Shown: positions 1 through 10,547 of the stretch, piece after piece
How positions within the stretch are numbered: the stretch's first letter is position 1
How the letters are laid out: each line of letters opens with the position of its first letter
From: Entrophospora sp. SA101
Taxonomy: Eukaryota > Glomeromycota > Glomeromycetes > Entrophosporales > Entrophosporaceae
NCBI GenBank assembly: GCA_958430865.1
Contig: CAUDNR010004074.1
Coordinates: forward strand, 1-64,000
Direction: 5' to 3'
DNA: 64,000 nucleotides
Notes under the pieces: model-generated
Database searches by the model: none
What the model was told of the DNA's origin: nothing
Seen by the model: the letters and a program-made list of their open reading frames with translations, nothing else
Program-made: the position numbers and the translations under genes

Positions 1-399
1 TTAGTTTCTGTTATATTGAATGCATTCACACACCACTACAAAAATATATTACCACATCCGATCCATCTAAGTTGTAATTTTATAAACAAATGCTTCCCCG
101 GTGAATTTGAAATTGAAATCAAAGAAATCAATAAATCCAAAAAATATTCAACCTCTTTAGGAATATTAAAACAAAGATCTCAACCAATCTCATCATCACT
201 TTTAATTAATTGTGTTTATTCAACAGTGATTTTTGGTGACTTGAATTTAGAAAAAGGCATTTCGCCACCATTCTATGAACAAATTCCAATTCCACCTAGA
301 GAATTGTGTGTCACCGCACCGTCTAATGGAGTCACTAAAAATATGGGAAAATATATAAAAAAAATTTTTTTTTATTTAGCAAAAAAAAAATCTCTGTAA
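1..399 (+). CDS. Thioesterase-like (hotdog) protein, partial, cut by left edge
   Basis: The frame is open to the left edge and closes at a stop at 397-399, so the start lies outside the window. The visible stretch reads HPHPIHLSCNFINKC, then PGEFEIEIKEINKSKKYST and LGILKQ. This is the pattern of fungal and bacterial thioesterase-like (4HBT_3/TesB-type) hotdog proteins, in which H-P-x-P-I precedes a strand of charged residues and a conserved Gln. Such proteins hydrolyse acyl-CoA thioesters. After GVTKNMGKYI the frame runs into a Lys-rich tail encoded by poly-A-like DNA, which is probably intron read-through or decay. A second open stretch at about 530-654 (HYVTSPNFDL, then RASHTPTGHV) could be a later exon. 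The gene may be broken; family assignment is moderate and rests on pattern only. Confidence 0.45.
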   Translation, partial: LVSVILNAFTHHYKNILPHPIHLSCNFINKCFPGEFEIEIKEINKSKKYSTSLGILKQRSQPISSSLLINCVYSTVIFGDLNLEKGISPPFYEQIPIPPRELCVTAPSNGVTKNMGKYIKKIFFYLAKKKSL

Positions 400-1179
400 T
401 CTAAAAGCTTAATCTATTTACTATAATTTCTCTTAGTTTCATGTCTGTATCTCTTTATTTGAAGGCTCTGATACAATTTTTATTTATATAGTTTTTACAT
501 ATATTCTTATTCTTTTAAAAAAAAGTTTGTTATTGATCGGCATTATGTTACATCACCTAATTTTGATTTAATTAGGGCATCTCACACCCCAACAGGACAT
601 GTCACATCAATTGATTTTCTATATGTGAAAATAAACTTGAAATTCGTGTAACATAAGTTTTTTTTAAAATATCGTTATTTTTATAATAAACTCGAACTTC
701 GTTGTTAGAGTAAAATGAAAGTACTCCATTAAAGCTTTCTAATGAATGCTCTTTCATATCGAAAGGTCTTCTCTACATGAATTCATGGCTATTCAAAAAC
801 GGTATTACTTTTTCACTTCAAATCTCAGATTATTTCTCAATATTGTTTTAAAAGACTTGATAGTAAATGAGAAGGTGTAGAATACTTTAAGCTTTCATAT
901 GGTCATTACTTTATGGGGGTATTGGTTAATAAGTTTTAGAGAGGTTCATGAAAAACTATTTTATAGAAATTTAATAGTCATGAAGAATTTTTGTAGATGG
1001 GATTAGCAAAAACTAAAAGGTATTTTTATATTTCTGACTTTATATTGATTGAAGTTTCATTAATGACTATTATGAATCAGTAGTTGTTATAGCAACATTA
1101 AACAATAATATTAGTAACAATAAATAGCAAACAACAATAATGAATCATTGTTTTTTGAGGATGATAATAAAGATTAAGA

Positions 1180-1523
1180 TCTGGAGTGATCGAAGCATTA
1201 AGGACAAGATCTATGAACAAAATATAATAATGAATGTTTTATTAATTATTCAATAGTTTGTGTAGGAGTGATCAAAGTAAGCATTAAGGACAAGATCTAT
1301 GAACAAAATATAATAACAAACATTTTATTAATTATTCAATAGTTTGTGTAGGAGTAATTGAAGTAAGCATTAAGGACAAGATCTATGAACAAAATATAAT
1401 AACAAACATTTTATTAATTATTCAATAGTTTGTGTAGGAGTAATTGAAGTAAGCATTAAGGACAAGATCTATGAAGCTTGTGAAGCAAATTTTACAAAAA
1501 TGAATGTTTTATCAATTATTTAT
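1180..1523 (+). repeat. 86-bp tandem repeat, about four copies
   Basis: The word aggacaagatctatgaa recurs at 1201, 1287, 1373 and 1459, exactly 86 bp apart. Copies two and three are nearly identical over the full unit. Copy one lacks a few bases near its left end, and copy four diverges after the shared word. No coding frame runs through it. Confidence 0.9.
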
Positions 1524-2799
1524 TTATGTATATAAATTTCTTTTATTTTAACTTATATAATAACATCACTATGACAAATAATTAAATGAATAAAGTCAGA
1601 GATAAAACACCTTTTAATTTAATCATTATTGTTGCTTGTTTACTATTATAATTATTATTTATGTATATACTGTAGGTAAAGAAAAACTTTAATGTCTATT
1701 TATTTATTATATTACTTTTAAAATAAATGATTTTACTATAAAAGACATACCTAAGTGATCAAAAATCTACAAATATTCATAATAATGTAATATTTGGACA
1801 TTTATTTCTACTTATACTTGCAATTGGACATGTCAAACAAAATTTTACATATATGAATATAAAGTCAAAATTTGACTTTGAGGGTCAGATTATTTTTGGT
1901 TTTATTAACAACCTGCTTTAAAAATTTTCTTAAAGCAGATACATATGATAAAGAAGTTATATCTCAAATTTGGCAGTGGTTGCTACACAGCAAGGGTACT
2001 AAATGGGGATTAGAAGTCACTTGATTGTAAATTTTTACTATGTAAATTCGAATTTTACTATGTTGCAGATTATCAAAAATTTACTATGTTTACAACTCCC
2101 TATTGATCTGCATGACATGTCCTGTGACTGATATAGATTTTTAAAAAATATCTGCTAAATTGAATATATTAATATATTCAGTATACTGGATATTTTTTTA
2201 AACCTTCTCATGTCATACATTAACAAATTTATTTTGATATAATGGATAATGATTATCATTACTGTTTTGAAAATTTAAAAAAAATAACATATGATAATAA
2301 AATAAATGATTTTAAAAAGTTAATATTTTTGAAAAAATAGAAACAATAGCTTATTATTATAATTAAAAATAATTAAATGTAAAATAAAACTTATGATTTG
2401 TAAAATTAAAATTTATGGCTTGTATAATGATTTGTAAAAATAAAAAATATCCACCTTTGTCTATAATCAAAAAAAAAATTTTATCAATTTTTTTTAAAAA
2501 AAAACAAGCACAGAAGCTATAAAAGGTTCGGAAACTGCACTCATATATGTACAACAAAAAAAAATTGGAAATTGATTCCAAGTAATTAGAAATGTCAATA
2601 AATTAAAGAAGGAAACTTCTTACAAAAATTCTCAAGAAAGAGTACAAACAAGAATTGAAGAATACTATATGCTAGAATAAAATAAATTTAAATTTTTTTT
2701 TTGTTGTTTATATATATTATTATTTTATTGTTTACATATTTTATATACTGTGAAATTTGTTTGTTGATTTTTTTAAATTTAACTGATGTCACATGATTT

Positions 2800-2907
2800 T
2801 TATTATAAAATCCGCTAATTCCAAATTTCTCGTTTTTACGGATATTTCGATTTAGCGGATAAATTTCTTGGGCCAAACTTATCCGTTAAATCGAGTTTCA
2901 CTGTGTA
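2800..2907 (-). mobile_element. Tigger/pogo-like terminal inverted repeat, solo end
   Basis: Read on the minus strand from 2905, the sequence begins CACAGTGAAACTCGATTTA and is flanked by TA. This resembles the ends of Tigger/pogo (Tc1-mariner) elements, which start CAGTG-x-AAC-TCGAT and insert at TA. A near-perfect palindrome lies inside, with atttagcggataa at 2850-2862 facing ttatccgttaaat at 2879-2891. No transposase was found beside it, so it is probably a solo end or the remains of a non-autonomous element. The left boundary is uncertain. Confidence 0.5.
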
Positions 2908-3177
2908 ATACAAAAAATGTATTTTAATTATATGAATTGATCGACGGGATTTTTCAGGAATTCATTTCTATATTTGGAATATTCCCTGACTGCACTGTGA
3001 CCAATAAAATATCAAAATCAGTGATTTTTTCCAAGTTTGGACTTAAAATAAATGTTAAAACAATTATAAAATAACTAAATATATTTTTTTTAAAATTCAA
3101 TTATTCCATTTTCTATTTTTCATTCCTTTTAATTTTTTTTCTCGCCGGTCGAGTTTATTGGTTACTAATTCTTAAGA

Positions 3178-3184
3178 TATAAAT
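3178..3184 (+). promoter_or_regulatory. Possible TATA box for the Nox gene
   Basis: TATAAAT lies 68 bp upstream of the ATG at 3252, in a suitable place for a short-leader RNA polymerase II promoter. In DNA this AT-rich the match alone is weak evidence. Confidence 0.25.
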
Positions 3185-3251
3185 ACATACACTCGCATAC
3201 ATTCATTTGTGTATATAATAAAAACAACTACTACAAAAAAAAAAGTTCAAA

Positions 3252-5648
3252 ATGGGAGAATTAGGTAAAAATGATAATGATATGCTCAACCATCCAAATG
3301 ATTTTGAAACCCTAATGAATATGTTAATGCTTTGGTATAAGAGAGAGTTATTCAACTGATACTGACAGACCAAATATTATTTATTCTGATGAAATAGCTT
3401 TAAACCAACAAGATTTTCCCAAAAGACCTTTAGACCAAGATAGCAAACTCGGAAAACTTGACTCCATCAAAAAGCCAGTTGCTAGAGGTGATTCGGTTAA
3501 GAATTTGAAAAGACTTGATTCTAATAGCGGTTCTGTAACTGTTAAAAAACCTTTAACAAGATATGAAAAATTTCAAGCTTGGATGGTTAATGAAGGTATA
3601 AATTTGTATACAAGTTGACCAATTATTATTTTAAACAAAACTGCCATCAATACATATTTTATGTATTTATTTTATTTTTTTTTCTGACTTTAAAAAAATT
3701 AATATTATTTTAGGAAATCGAAAAATATTTTTTACAATTTGGATTTTACTTCATGGATTAGTTTTTTCAATGGCGTTTTTGAATTTCTTATTTAGTGATA
3801 AATTGTCAACAGCTCGTAATAGTTTTGGTATAACATATCCAATTGCTCGTTCCTCGGCCTTGGTTTTACATGTAGATGCAGCCCTTATATTATTTCCAGT
3901 TTGTAGAAATTTGATTTCTTTATTTCGTACAACTCCATTAAATACCATCATACCATTTGATGAAAGTATCGAGTTTCATAAGGCTATCGGCTGGTCAATA
4001 TTATTTTTCTCTTTGGTACACACAATTTCTCACTGGGTAAATTTTGCAAGATTGACTATTGATTTGAATGAAGATTTCATCTATTTTTTGAAATTAAATT
4101 TTTTAAGTGGTCCTGGCGCAACTGGTTATGTTATGTTGATATCTTTGCTTATAATGGTCTATACAGCTATGGATAAACAGAGACGTAGAAATTTTAATAT
4201 GTTTTGGTATTTGCATCATCTATTTGTACCTTTTTTTGGTGCATGGGCATTCCATGGATCATTTTGTATGATAAAACCTGATAGACCACCATTTTGTGAT
4301 GAAATTGCTTCGTTTTGGAAATATTGGATAGCGTCTGGTACAATTTATATTGGTGAACGTATTTTACGTGAGATACGTGCACGTCAAAACACATATATAT
4401 CAAAAGTTGTTATGCATCCATCAAAAGTGGTTGAAATACAAATCAAAAAAAAAAGTATTGTGACCAAAGCAGGTCAATACATCTTTTTATGCTGCCCTGC
4501 AATATCTATATTTGAATGGCATCCATTTACTTTAACCTCTGCACCAGAAGAAGATTATATATCTGTACATATAAGGACTGTGGGTGATTTTACTAGAGAA
4601 TTGGCAAAGAAATTAGGTTGTGACTTTGAGGAAGAAGAAAGATTACGTAAAAAAGCAAAGAGTGAAAATCGTGTTAAAAGTACTTATGATGGAATTGATA
4701 TTTCAATAAATAGTCCAGAGTTGAAGAAAATTTTACCTAGAGTGATGATTGATGGTCCTTTTGGTAGTGCTTCAGAAGATGTATTTAAATTTGAAGTTTC
4801 TATATTGATTGGTGCTGGTATTGGTGTAACACCTTTTGCAAGTATTCTAAAAAGTATTTGGTAATTATTTATTTATTATTTTAAAAAAGAAATTGGCGGA
4901 TAGCCAGTTTAGTTGATGATTAAATTGATATTATTATTAACTGTTGTCGTGATTGATATTGAAGGTATCGTGTAAACTATCCAAAAAAATCTACCAAGCT
5001 ACGTAAAGTTTATTTCTTTTGGATTTGCCGTGATTATGATGTGAGTCTTTTCAAAAAAAAAATTTATTATTATTGTACAATGAGAACGGGAAATAGGTTT
5101 TACATGAAGCTGTAAATTACATATTAACACATACATATATTATTTTTTTTAAAAAAAAAAAATTTATTGATTATGATGATAGTCATTTGAATGGTTCCAA
5201 TCATTGTTACTAGCTATTGAAGAACAAGATATTGATCAATTCATTGAGATCCACACTTATCTTACAGCACGTTTACGAGATTCCGATATTGGTAATATAT
5301 TAGTGAATGATGATGGTAATGTTAAAGATACCATTACTGGACTTCGTGCACCAACACATTATGGTAGACCAAACTGGGATAAGATTTTTTCAAAAATGAG
5401 GGATCAACATCCCTCCACTGATGTTGGTGTATTCTTTTGTGGACCAAAACCACTGGGAAAAATAATAAATACTAAATGTAATTTATGGAGTCAAGGATTT
5501 GAAGAGGGCACAAATTTCGTTTATGGAAAAGGTAAAAATAGCAATAATAATCATTTTGTTTATTTTTGCAAGTATTAATTGTTTGTCGATTTGAATATTA
5601 AATTAATATTAATGTGTTTTTAATATTATTACTACAGAAAACTTTTAA
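3252..5648 (+). CDS. noxB: NADPH oxidase, fungal NoxB type
   Basis: Superoxide-generating flavocytochrome b; fungal NoxB homologues act in hyphal growth and differentiation. Six exons join in frame to 615 residues: 3252-3264, 3344-3595, 3714-4860, 4965-5040, 5183-5531 and 5638-5648. The first exon is only 13 nt and the last only 11 nt, giving the typical Nox C-terminus Glu-Asn-Phe. The six-helix haem domain spans about residues 90-322, with spaced haem ligands His177/His191 and His256/His269. FAD binding is shown by HPFTLTSAP (358-366). NADPH binding is shown by GPFG (436-439), GAGIGVTPF (455-463) and CGPKPLG near the end. FGITYPIAR, PLNTIIPFD and a long N-terminal extension match NoxB rather than NoxA. 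No EF-hands are seen. A charged insert (EEEERLRKKAK) lies between the FAD and NADPH parts. Exon 1 is inferred from frame and splice sites. Confidence 0.93.
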
Positions 5649-8160
5649 AAAATTTGGTTTTTTATATTTAAATGGGGAAGAGGGAAAAGATAGACAACCA
5701 GATAGATATATTAAAATTATATTGTATTTATTTAATAGAGATCTATAAAAGAATTGTAAAAATTAACTTATAAATAATAAAAACTTATTTTTTGAAAAAA
5801 TAGCTGAAACATTTCTTGCTTGATTTCTTATTAAAAAAAAAAGTCATGTCTATGGTTGTGATTGTAATTTGTGAATTTTTAATTCATATGCTAGTTCCTG
5901 ATGCAAAGACTATAAAAAGTAAAAAAAGTTAAATTCAGGAATTGGTCTAAATTTTCTTAAAATATTTATTAATAACTTAAAAAATTGATATTTACATGTC
6001 TTTTCATTCATAAACGTAACTGTTTTTTATTATAAGTAAATGTAGTAGTAATAGTAGTAGTAGTAGTAGTAGTAATGATTATAATTTAACACCTGAGGTT
6101 ACGACACACATCATCTAATAACAAAGCTACGCGTAGAATACAACATACGGCAAATCTTTCCAAGAGTTACGACATAGCCGTGTCGTCATAGTGCAGGCAC
6201 CCACCCCTAATGACAAGGTTAATCTGATAATTAGCCGAAAGGATATAACGAAATTCAAGGATTTGAAAAATCTCGTCACGAGGAAGCACCTGAACGTACG
6301 TGATCCGCAATACATTTTTTTAAAAAAAGATTAAAAGAACCTAGAAATCTAATAATACATGAAATAGGTGGCACTTAAAGGATAATTTTAACTAATATTT
6401 GACATGTTGATTTTTGAATGATGGCGTGTGCATAATGATTTCAGAACACTGTTATCTTTCTTTTGGGCTTACATACACAGGCCAGAAAGAGCCTCTCACA
6501 AAGGAAGAAGAAAAGCAAACTTTGCTATTTCTCTCGCATGTTCTTAATATCTTTTACACTATTAGTGCTTGCCTGTTCTATTAGTATTATTTTTTATTAT
6601 CCATTTTATATTCTTTATATACTAATTGAAGTGCTAATTGATTTTATTTCTCCCAGTTTTGTCAAAGTGAAAATGACTTTGGCATAAACAGCTTTCTAAT
6701 TAAATATCTGAAGCAAAGATTCCAAGTGCTGTATATGAATTTATTTATGTTAGTTAACGCAACAAGTAATTGATTTCGTGCTAGAGGATGTTGACTATAA
6801 TATTATTGATTTTTTACATTTTCATTTTTCATTTTCCAACTTTAATTGCTCTTCCTCCACCCTTCTCTTGGCTGATAGATTATAAAAATCAATCAATCAA
6901 TCAATCAATCATATCATTAATTAGGTTTTTTTTAATATTTAATGAAAATAACACTTTAACAACAAAATCAAACAATAATCAAAGAATTGAAGGATCGATT
7001 GACCAACCTTTTTAGGTGCTGATAATTTGATAATGCATTTTTTTTTTCGCTATTCGTCTAATGATAAAAAGTTTTGCAATTGTACAATTGTGTAATTATA
7101 ATATCATTTTTCTTCTTCTTCTTTTGATCAATTGAATGTTGGTCTTGGACTACTTTGGCAAAAAAATCCATCGTCTCTTGATCATTTATTTTTTTTTTTG
7201 AATCAACTCGATCGTTTCTTTCAACAATAAATTTACTGTCTACTATTCAATAAATTTTGACTGCATGTATACAAATCTGAAGTAGATCTTCAAATTTGGT
7301 TAGCACATCCCGTTGACTATGATTACTTCAAGATGTGTGATCGTGATGATCTCGAACGTGATGTATCATTACTGCTAGTCACGAAATCTTTTTCACAATG
7401 TTCGTGTAACATAGTAATCAATTAATTGACTTGCCCACTTTTATTATCCATTTTCATTTTCCATTGATTTAATTAATTAATTTAATTCTACATACAACCT
7501 ATACTATAATAATATATATATTAATATATATTTATATATATTTGACAAAATGTGAGAAAAATAAATAAACTAATTTTAGTATTTTTAAACCTATTTTTAT
7601 TTTATTTATAAAAAAAAATTGGCTATTTTAGTTATTAGTTAAACTTTTTATTTTAAATTAATTAAATTGGAAATTATCTTATTCTTGTAATGAAATTTTT
7701 TATTTTAAATTTTTTTTATCTTAATAATCACTGAATCTTGCATGATTCCTAGCAACACATGGTTTATTTGAAAAACATGCGTGTTACAATGCTTATTTAT
7801 TTACAAGCTAATTTTACTTTATAAAAAAAAATTTTCCAAGATTAAAAATAAATAATTATTTTCCATATGACTTATTGGATTAACTCTATAAAGATAAATT
7901 AAAACTTTTTTTTTACAAAAAGAGAGAGAAAGCCGATGATCTGAGGGAAATCATGTTTGATATTGAAGCTATTTTTTGATGATGGATGGATGTTCCGAAA
8001 TGTTATTATGAACACGTAAAATATCAGGTATTCTCCAAACAAAGCTGCATGTTTTAGAGGAGAAATGATTTAAAACAATGATTATTAATATTTTTATTTT
8101 TTATTTAGTAATTAATTACACACTACATTGCTACTAACCAATAATTGTAAAAGTCATATC
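5649..8160. other. Intergenic region with coding-like islands
   Basis: Contains a (TAG)n microsatellite near 6041-6075, a base-composition island at 6085-6310 (see findings), a short (AATC)n run near 6888-6910, and plus-strand coding-like islands at about 7262-7425 and 7923-7979. The ORFs at 6463-6687 and 6788-7015 are hydrophobic translations of T-rich DNA and are not supported as genes. Confidence 0.5.
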
Positions 8161-8307
8161 ATGAACATCAGCAATTGCTTCTCTTGCATTTTCATTAAAT
8201 CTTTCGCATTAATCTTACTCGTTTCGCTTGTTCATATTCAAGAAATTAAATTCTCATGTGAGTCATACAAAGAATTTGATAATTATAATAGTTATGATCG
8301 AGAATGA
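8161..8307 (+). CDS. Candidate small secreted peptide (48 aa)
   Basis: An uninterrupted ATG-to-TGA frame of 49 codons. The N-terminus (MNISNCFSCIFIKS) leads into a hydrophobic core (FALILLVSLVHI), which looks like a signal peptide or a single membrane anchor. A short polar tail with one Cys and several Tyr, Asn, Asp and Glu residues follows. No family was recognised. The surrounding DNA has other coding-like islands on the same strand, so it could equally be one exon of a larger, partly decayed gene. Small secreted proteins are common in mycorrhizal fungi, but that is context and not proof. Confidence 0.3.
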   Translation: MNISNCFSCIFIKSFALILLVSLVHIQEIKFSCESYKEFDNYNSYDRE

Positions 8308-9146
8308 GTGGATGAATGGATAGACAAGAAGCAGCAAATCATAGTTAACTAATGAACCAAGATTCTCATTTTATTAATCAATAAATGAATAAGTTAGTGA
8401 TAGTATGAACAGAATGTAGTAAGGAACTTTTAAAAACTTGTTGAGAAACTTGAAAGTTGATAGTCGATATTAAGCTTTATGCTGCGTCTGTGTAACAGAA
8501 TTTCATTGAAAATGGATAAATAACAATTTATTATTTAGGAATTATTAATAATATATTCGTATTATATATATCATACTATATAAAAAAAAAAACTTAAAAA
8601 TATTTTTTTTTTAATTTACAAAATCATATTTTGCAAAACAGGCAGAAGAATTTATATAATTAGCAATGGATTGAATGAGAAAATGAGGAGGATACTGGGG
8701 TGATGATGTGAATACGGAAGAATTCAGTCCTCAAGATAACCCATTAATAGTAATTGATGGTTCTAACGGAACTAATATGAACCGGAGTAGTAGATCAGAC
8801 GAAGAGTGAATGATGATATATATGTATAATAGAATGATATGATAGAATCATATATTAACAGTTATTTATTATTATGTAATCAACCAAAAATTTGGTTTCT
8901 TTTAGTCTTTAATAATAATAAACATGTTAAATCACAAATTTGTATAAATCCATTTTATGTTATTATAAAATCCCTCGAGTATATCTATCTATCTACGTGT
9001 GATCAATTAACAAAAATAGAAAAGTATAATTGAATAATAATAATATACTATAAATAAATTGATTAAGTCAGCACATGTATTCGAATAAACCTTTCCATCA
9101 CACACATCAGTCATTAGACATTCAACACATATAATATACATCTCGA

Positions 9147-9233
9147 TTAGGGAGGGGATGTCCAAAAATGACATCATTTTGGTTACGAAAATTTCCCCCA
9201 AAAAATAATGCCATTTGGGGCACACCCCCTTAA
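9147..9233. mobile_element. Palindromic MITE-like element, 87 bp
   Basis: Left arm ggggatgtccaaaaatgac pairs with right arm gccatttggggcacacccc as an imperfect inverted repeat spanning nearly the whole element. Flanks read TTA-GGG on the left and CCC-TTAA on the right, so a TTA/TA target duplication is possible. It is GC-richer than its surroundings and encodes nothing. Confidence 0.5.
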
Positions 9234-10496
9234 CCAATTCTGCAGTTTTTATATATTTCCCGATTCACGTCATGTTCCCTATAAAAATTGAGCCTTTTTT
9301 TAATTACAAGATTCCCAATTTATATACTAGTATATATGCGAGATGACTTCATCGTATGCATAAACAGCATGTCTGTTAAAAATATCGATTTGCATCATGC
9401 ATTATCGAATAATTGCTTTGCTTAAATTAAAATTTACGATCCAATTCAAAAAAAAATTTTTTTTTTTGCCTCATTGTTATCCGTAACAAGCTACGATCTG
9501 TTAACATATCGTAAAAAAAAAATTAAAAAATATAATAATTTTAAAAAAAAAAACGCTGTCTAAAATAAAGAATTTACAAGAAATTTTTTTAATTATTTCG
9601 GTAAAATGTAAACAAAAAGTGAATGCTGTGGCATGACTTAGCTGCCCTTAATTCGCAGAACAAAAAAAAATTGTTGTGTGCGTGTTAAAACATAGAATAA
9701 GTCGGTAACAATTTTATCCAGTTCCGTAACCGGATATGTAAATTAATGTCCGTGTGTGTGTTAGTATTGATAGGTCCGTGTGTATATCCGATATTCTATA
9801 AATGATTTAATTCATTAGTTTTTGAATTTTTATGTACGTATATCTACATGGGTTCAAACGAGTATTTTATTAAAAAAAAGAGAAATCCCAATACTTACCA
9901 TTGAACGGGAGAATGATATGTCAAGGAAGTGATGTATGATCCGTGTGTTTTGTGTTTGTTTGTGTATGAGTGTATGGACGATTACTTTCCCCACTTAAAC
10001 CAAAATCCGGATTTAAATCACTATTACTTGATGGTCGCCTTTATGGGAAAATTGTTATTTTTGTGAAAGCATTTTATAAAATGAATTTTTTAAACAATAT
10101 GGTTTGGAAAAAAATGATTGTTATCAATGTTTCATTCACGGATTCCCTGATTTGATTGAAAATAATAATTGTAATATTATTATTATTACTTATTATGTTT
10201 TGCTCTTTTTTGTTTTGTTTTTTTTATTTTCCATGGGAAAAAATCTAGAGCTTAAAATAAAAATTAAGCTTCGATCAGACGAATTTTAAAAAAATTAAAA
10301 AACTTGAAACTACCGAAAAAAGGATAAATTAATTATAATAATGAATGTAGTCAAAGAAATTAAATTAAAATCTCTTGATTTTGTTGTTTATTTGTTTATA
10401 TTTATTTATTTATTTATAATTGAAAAAAACTTTAAATTGTGTGGGGTGGAAAATATGCGAATAACTCCGAAATATACGTTCATTTATGGTCAGTTG

Positions 10497-10543
<47 letters not shown>

Positions 10544-10547
10544 TATT
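10497..10547 (+). repeat. (TTA)n microsatellite
   Basis: About 17 uninterrupted TTA units. The poly-Leu tail of the ORF at 10341-10556 is a translation of this tract and not a gene. Confidence 0.95.

Larger units (their letters stand above)
400..3251. other. Intergenic region with tandem repeat and transposon end
   Basis: AT-rich stretch between the thioesterase fragment and the Nox gene. It holds the 86-bp tandem array (1180-1523), a transposon-like terminal sequence (2800-2907) and the presumed Nox promoter. Short ORFs here, for example 2363-2581 minus, are Lys/Phe/Ile-rich translations of A/T runs and are not supported as genes. Confidence 0.6.

Noticed and set aside
3252..3357. Frameshift at the start of the Nox gene
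   Set aside because: A 79-bp GT-AG intron with a branch-like CTAAT fully restores the frame, so no mutation is needed.
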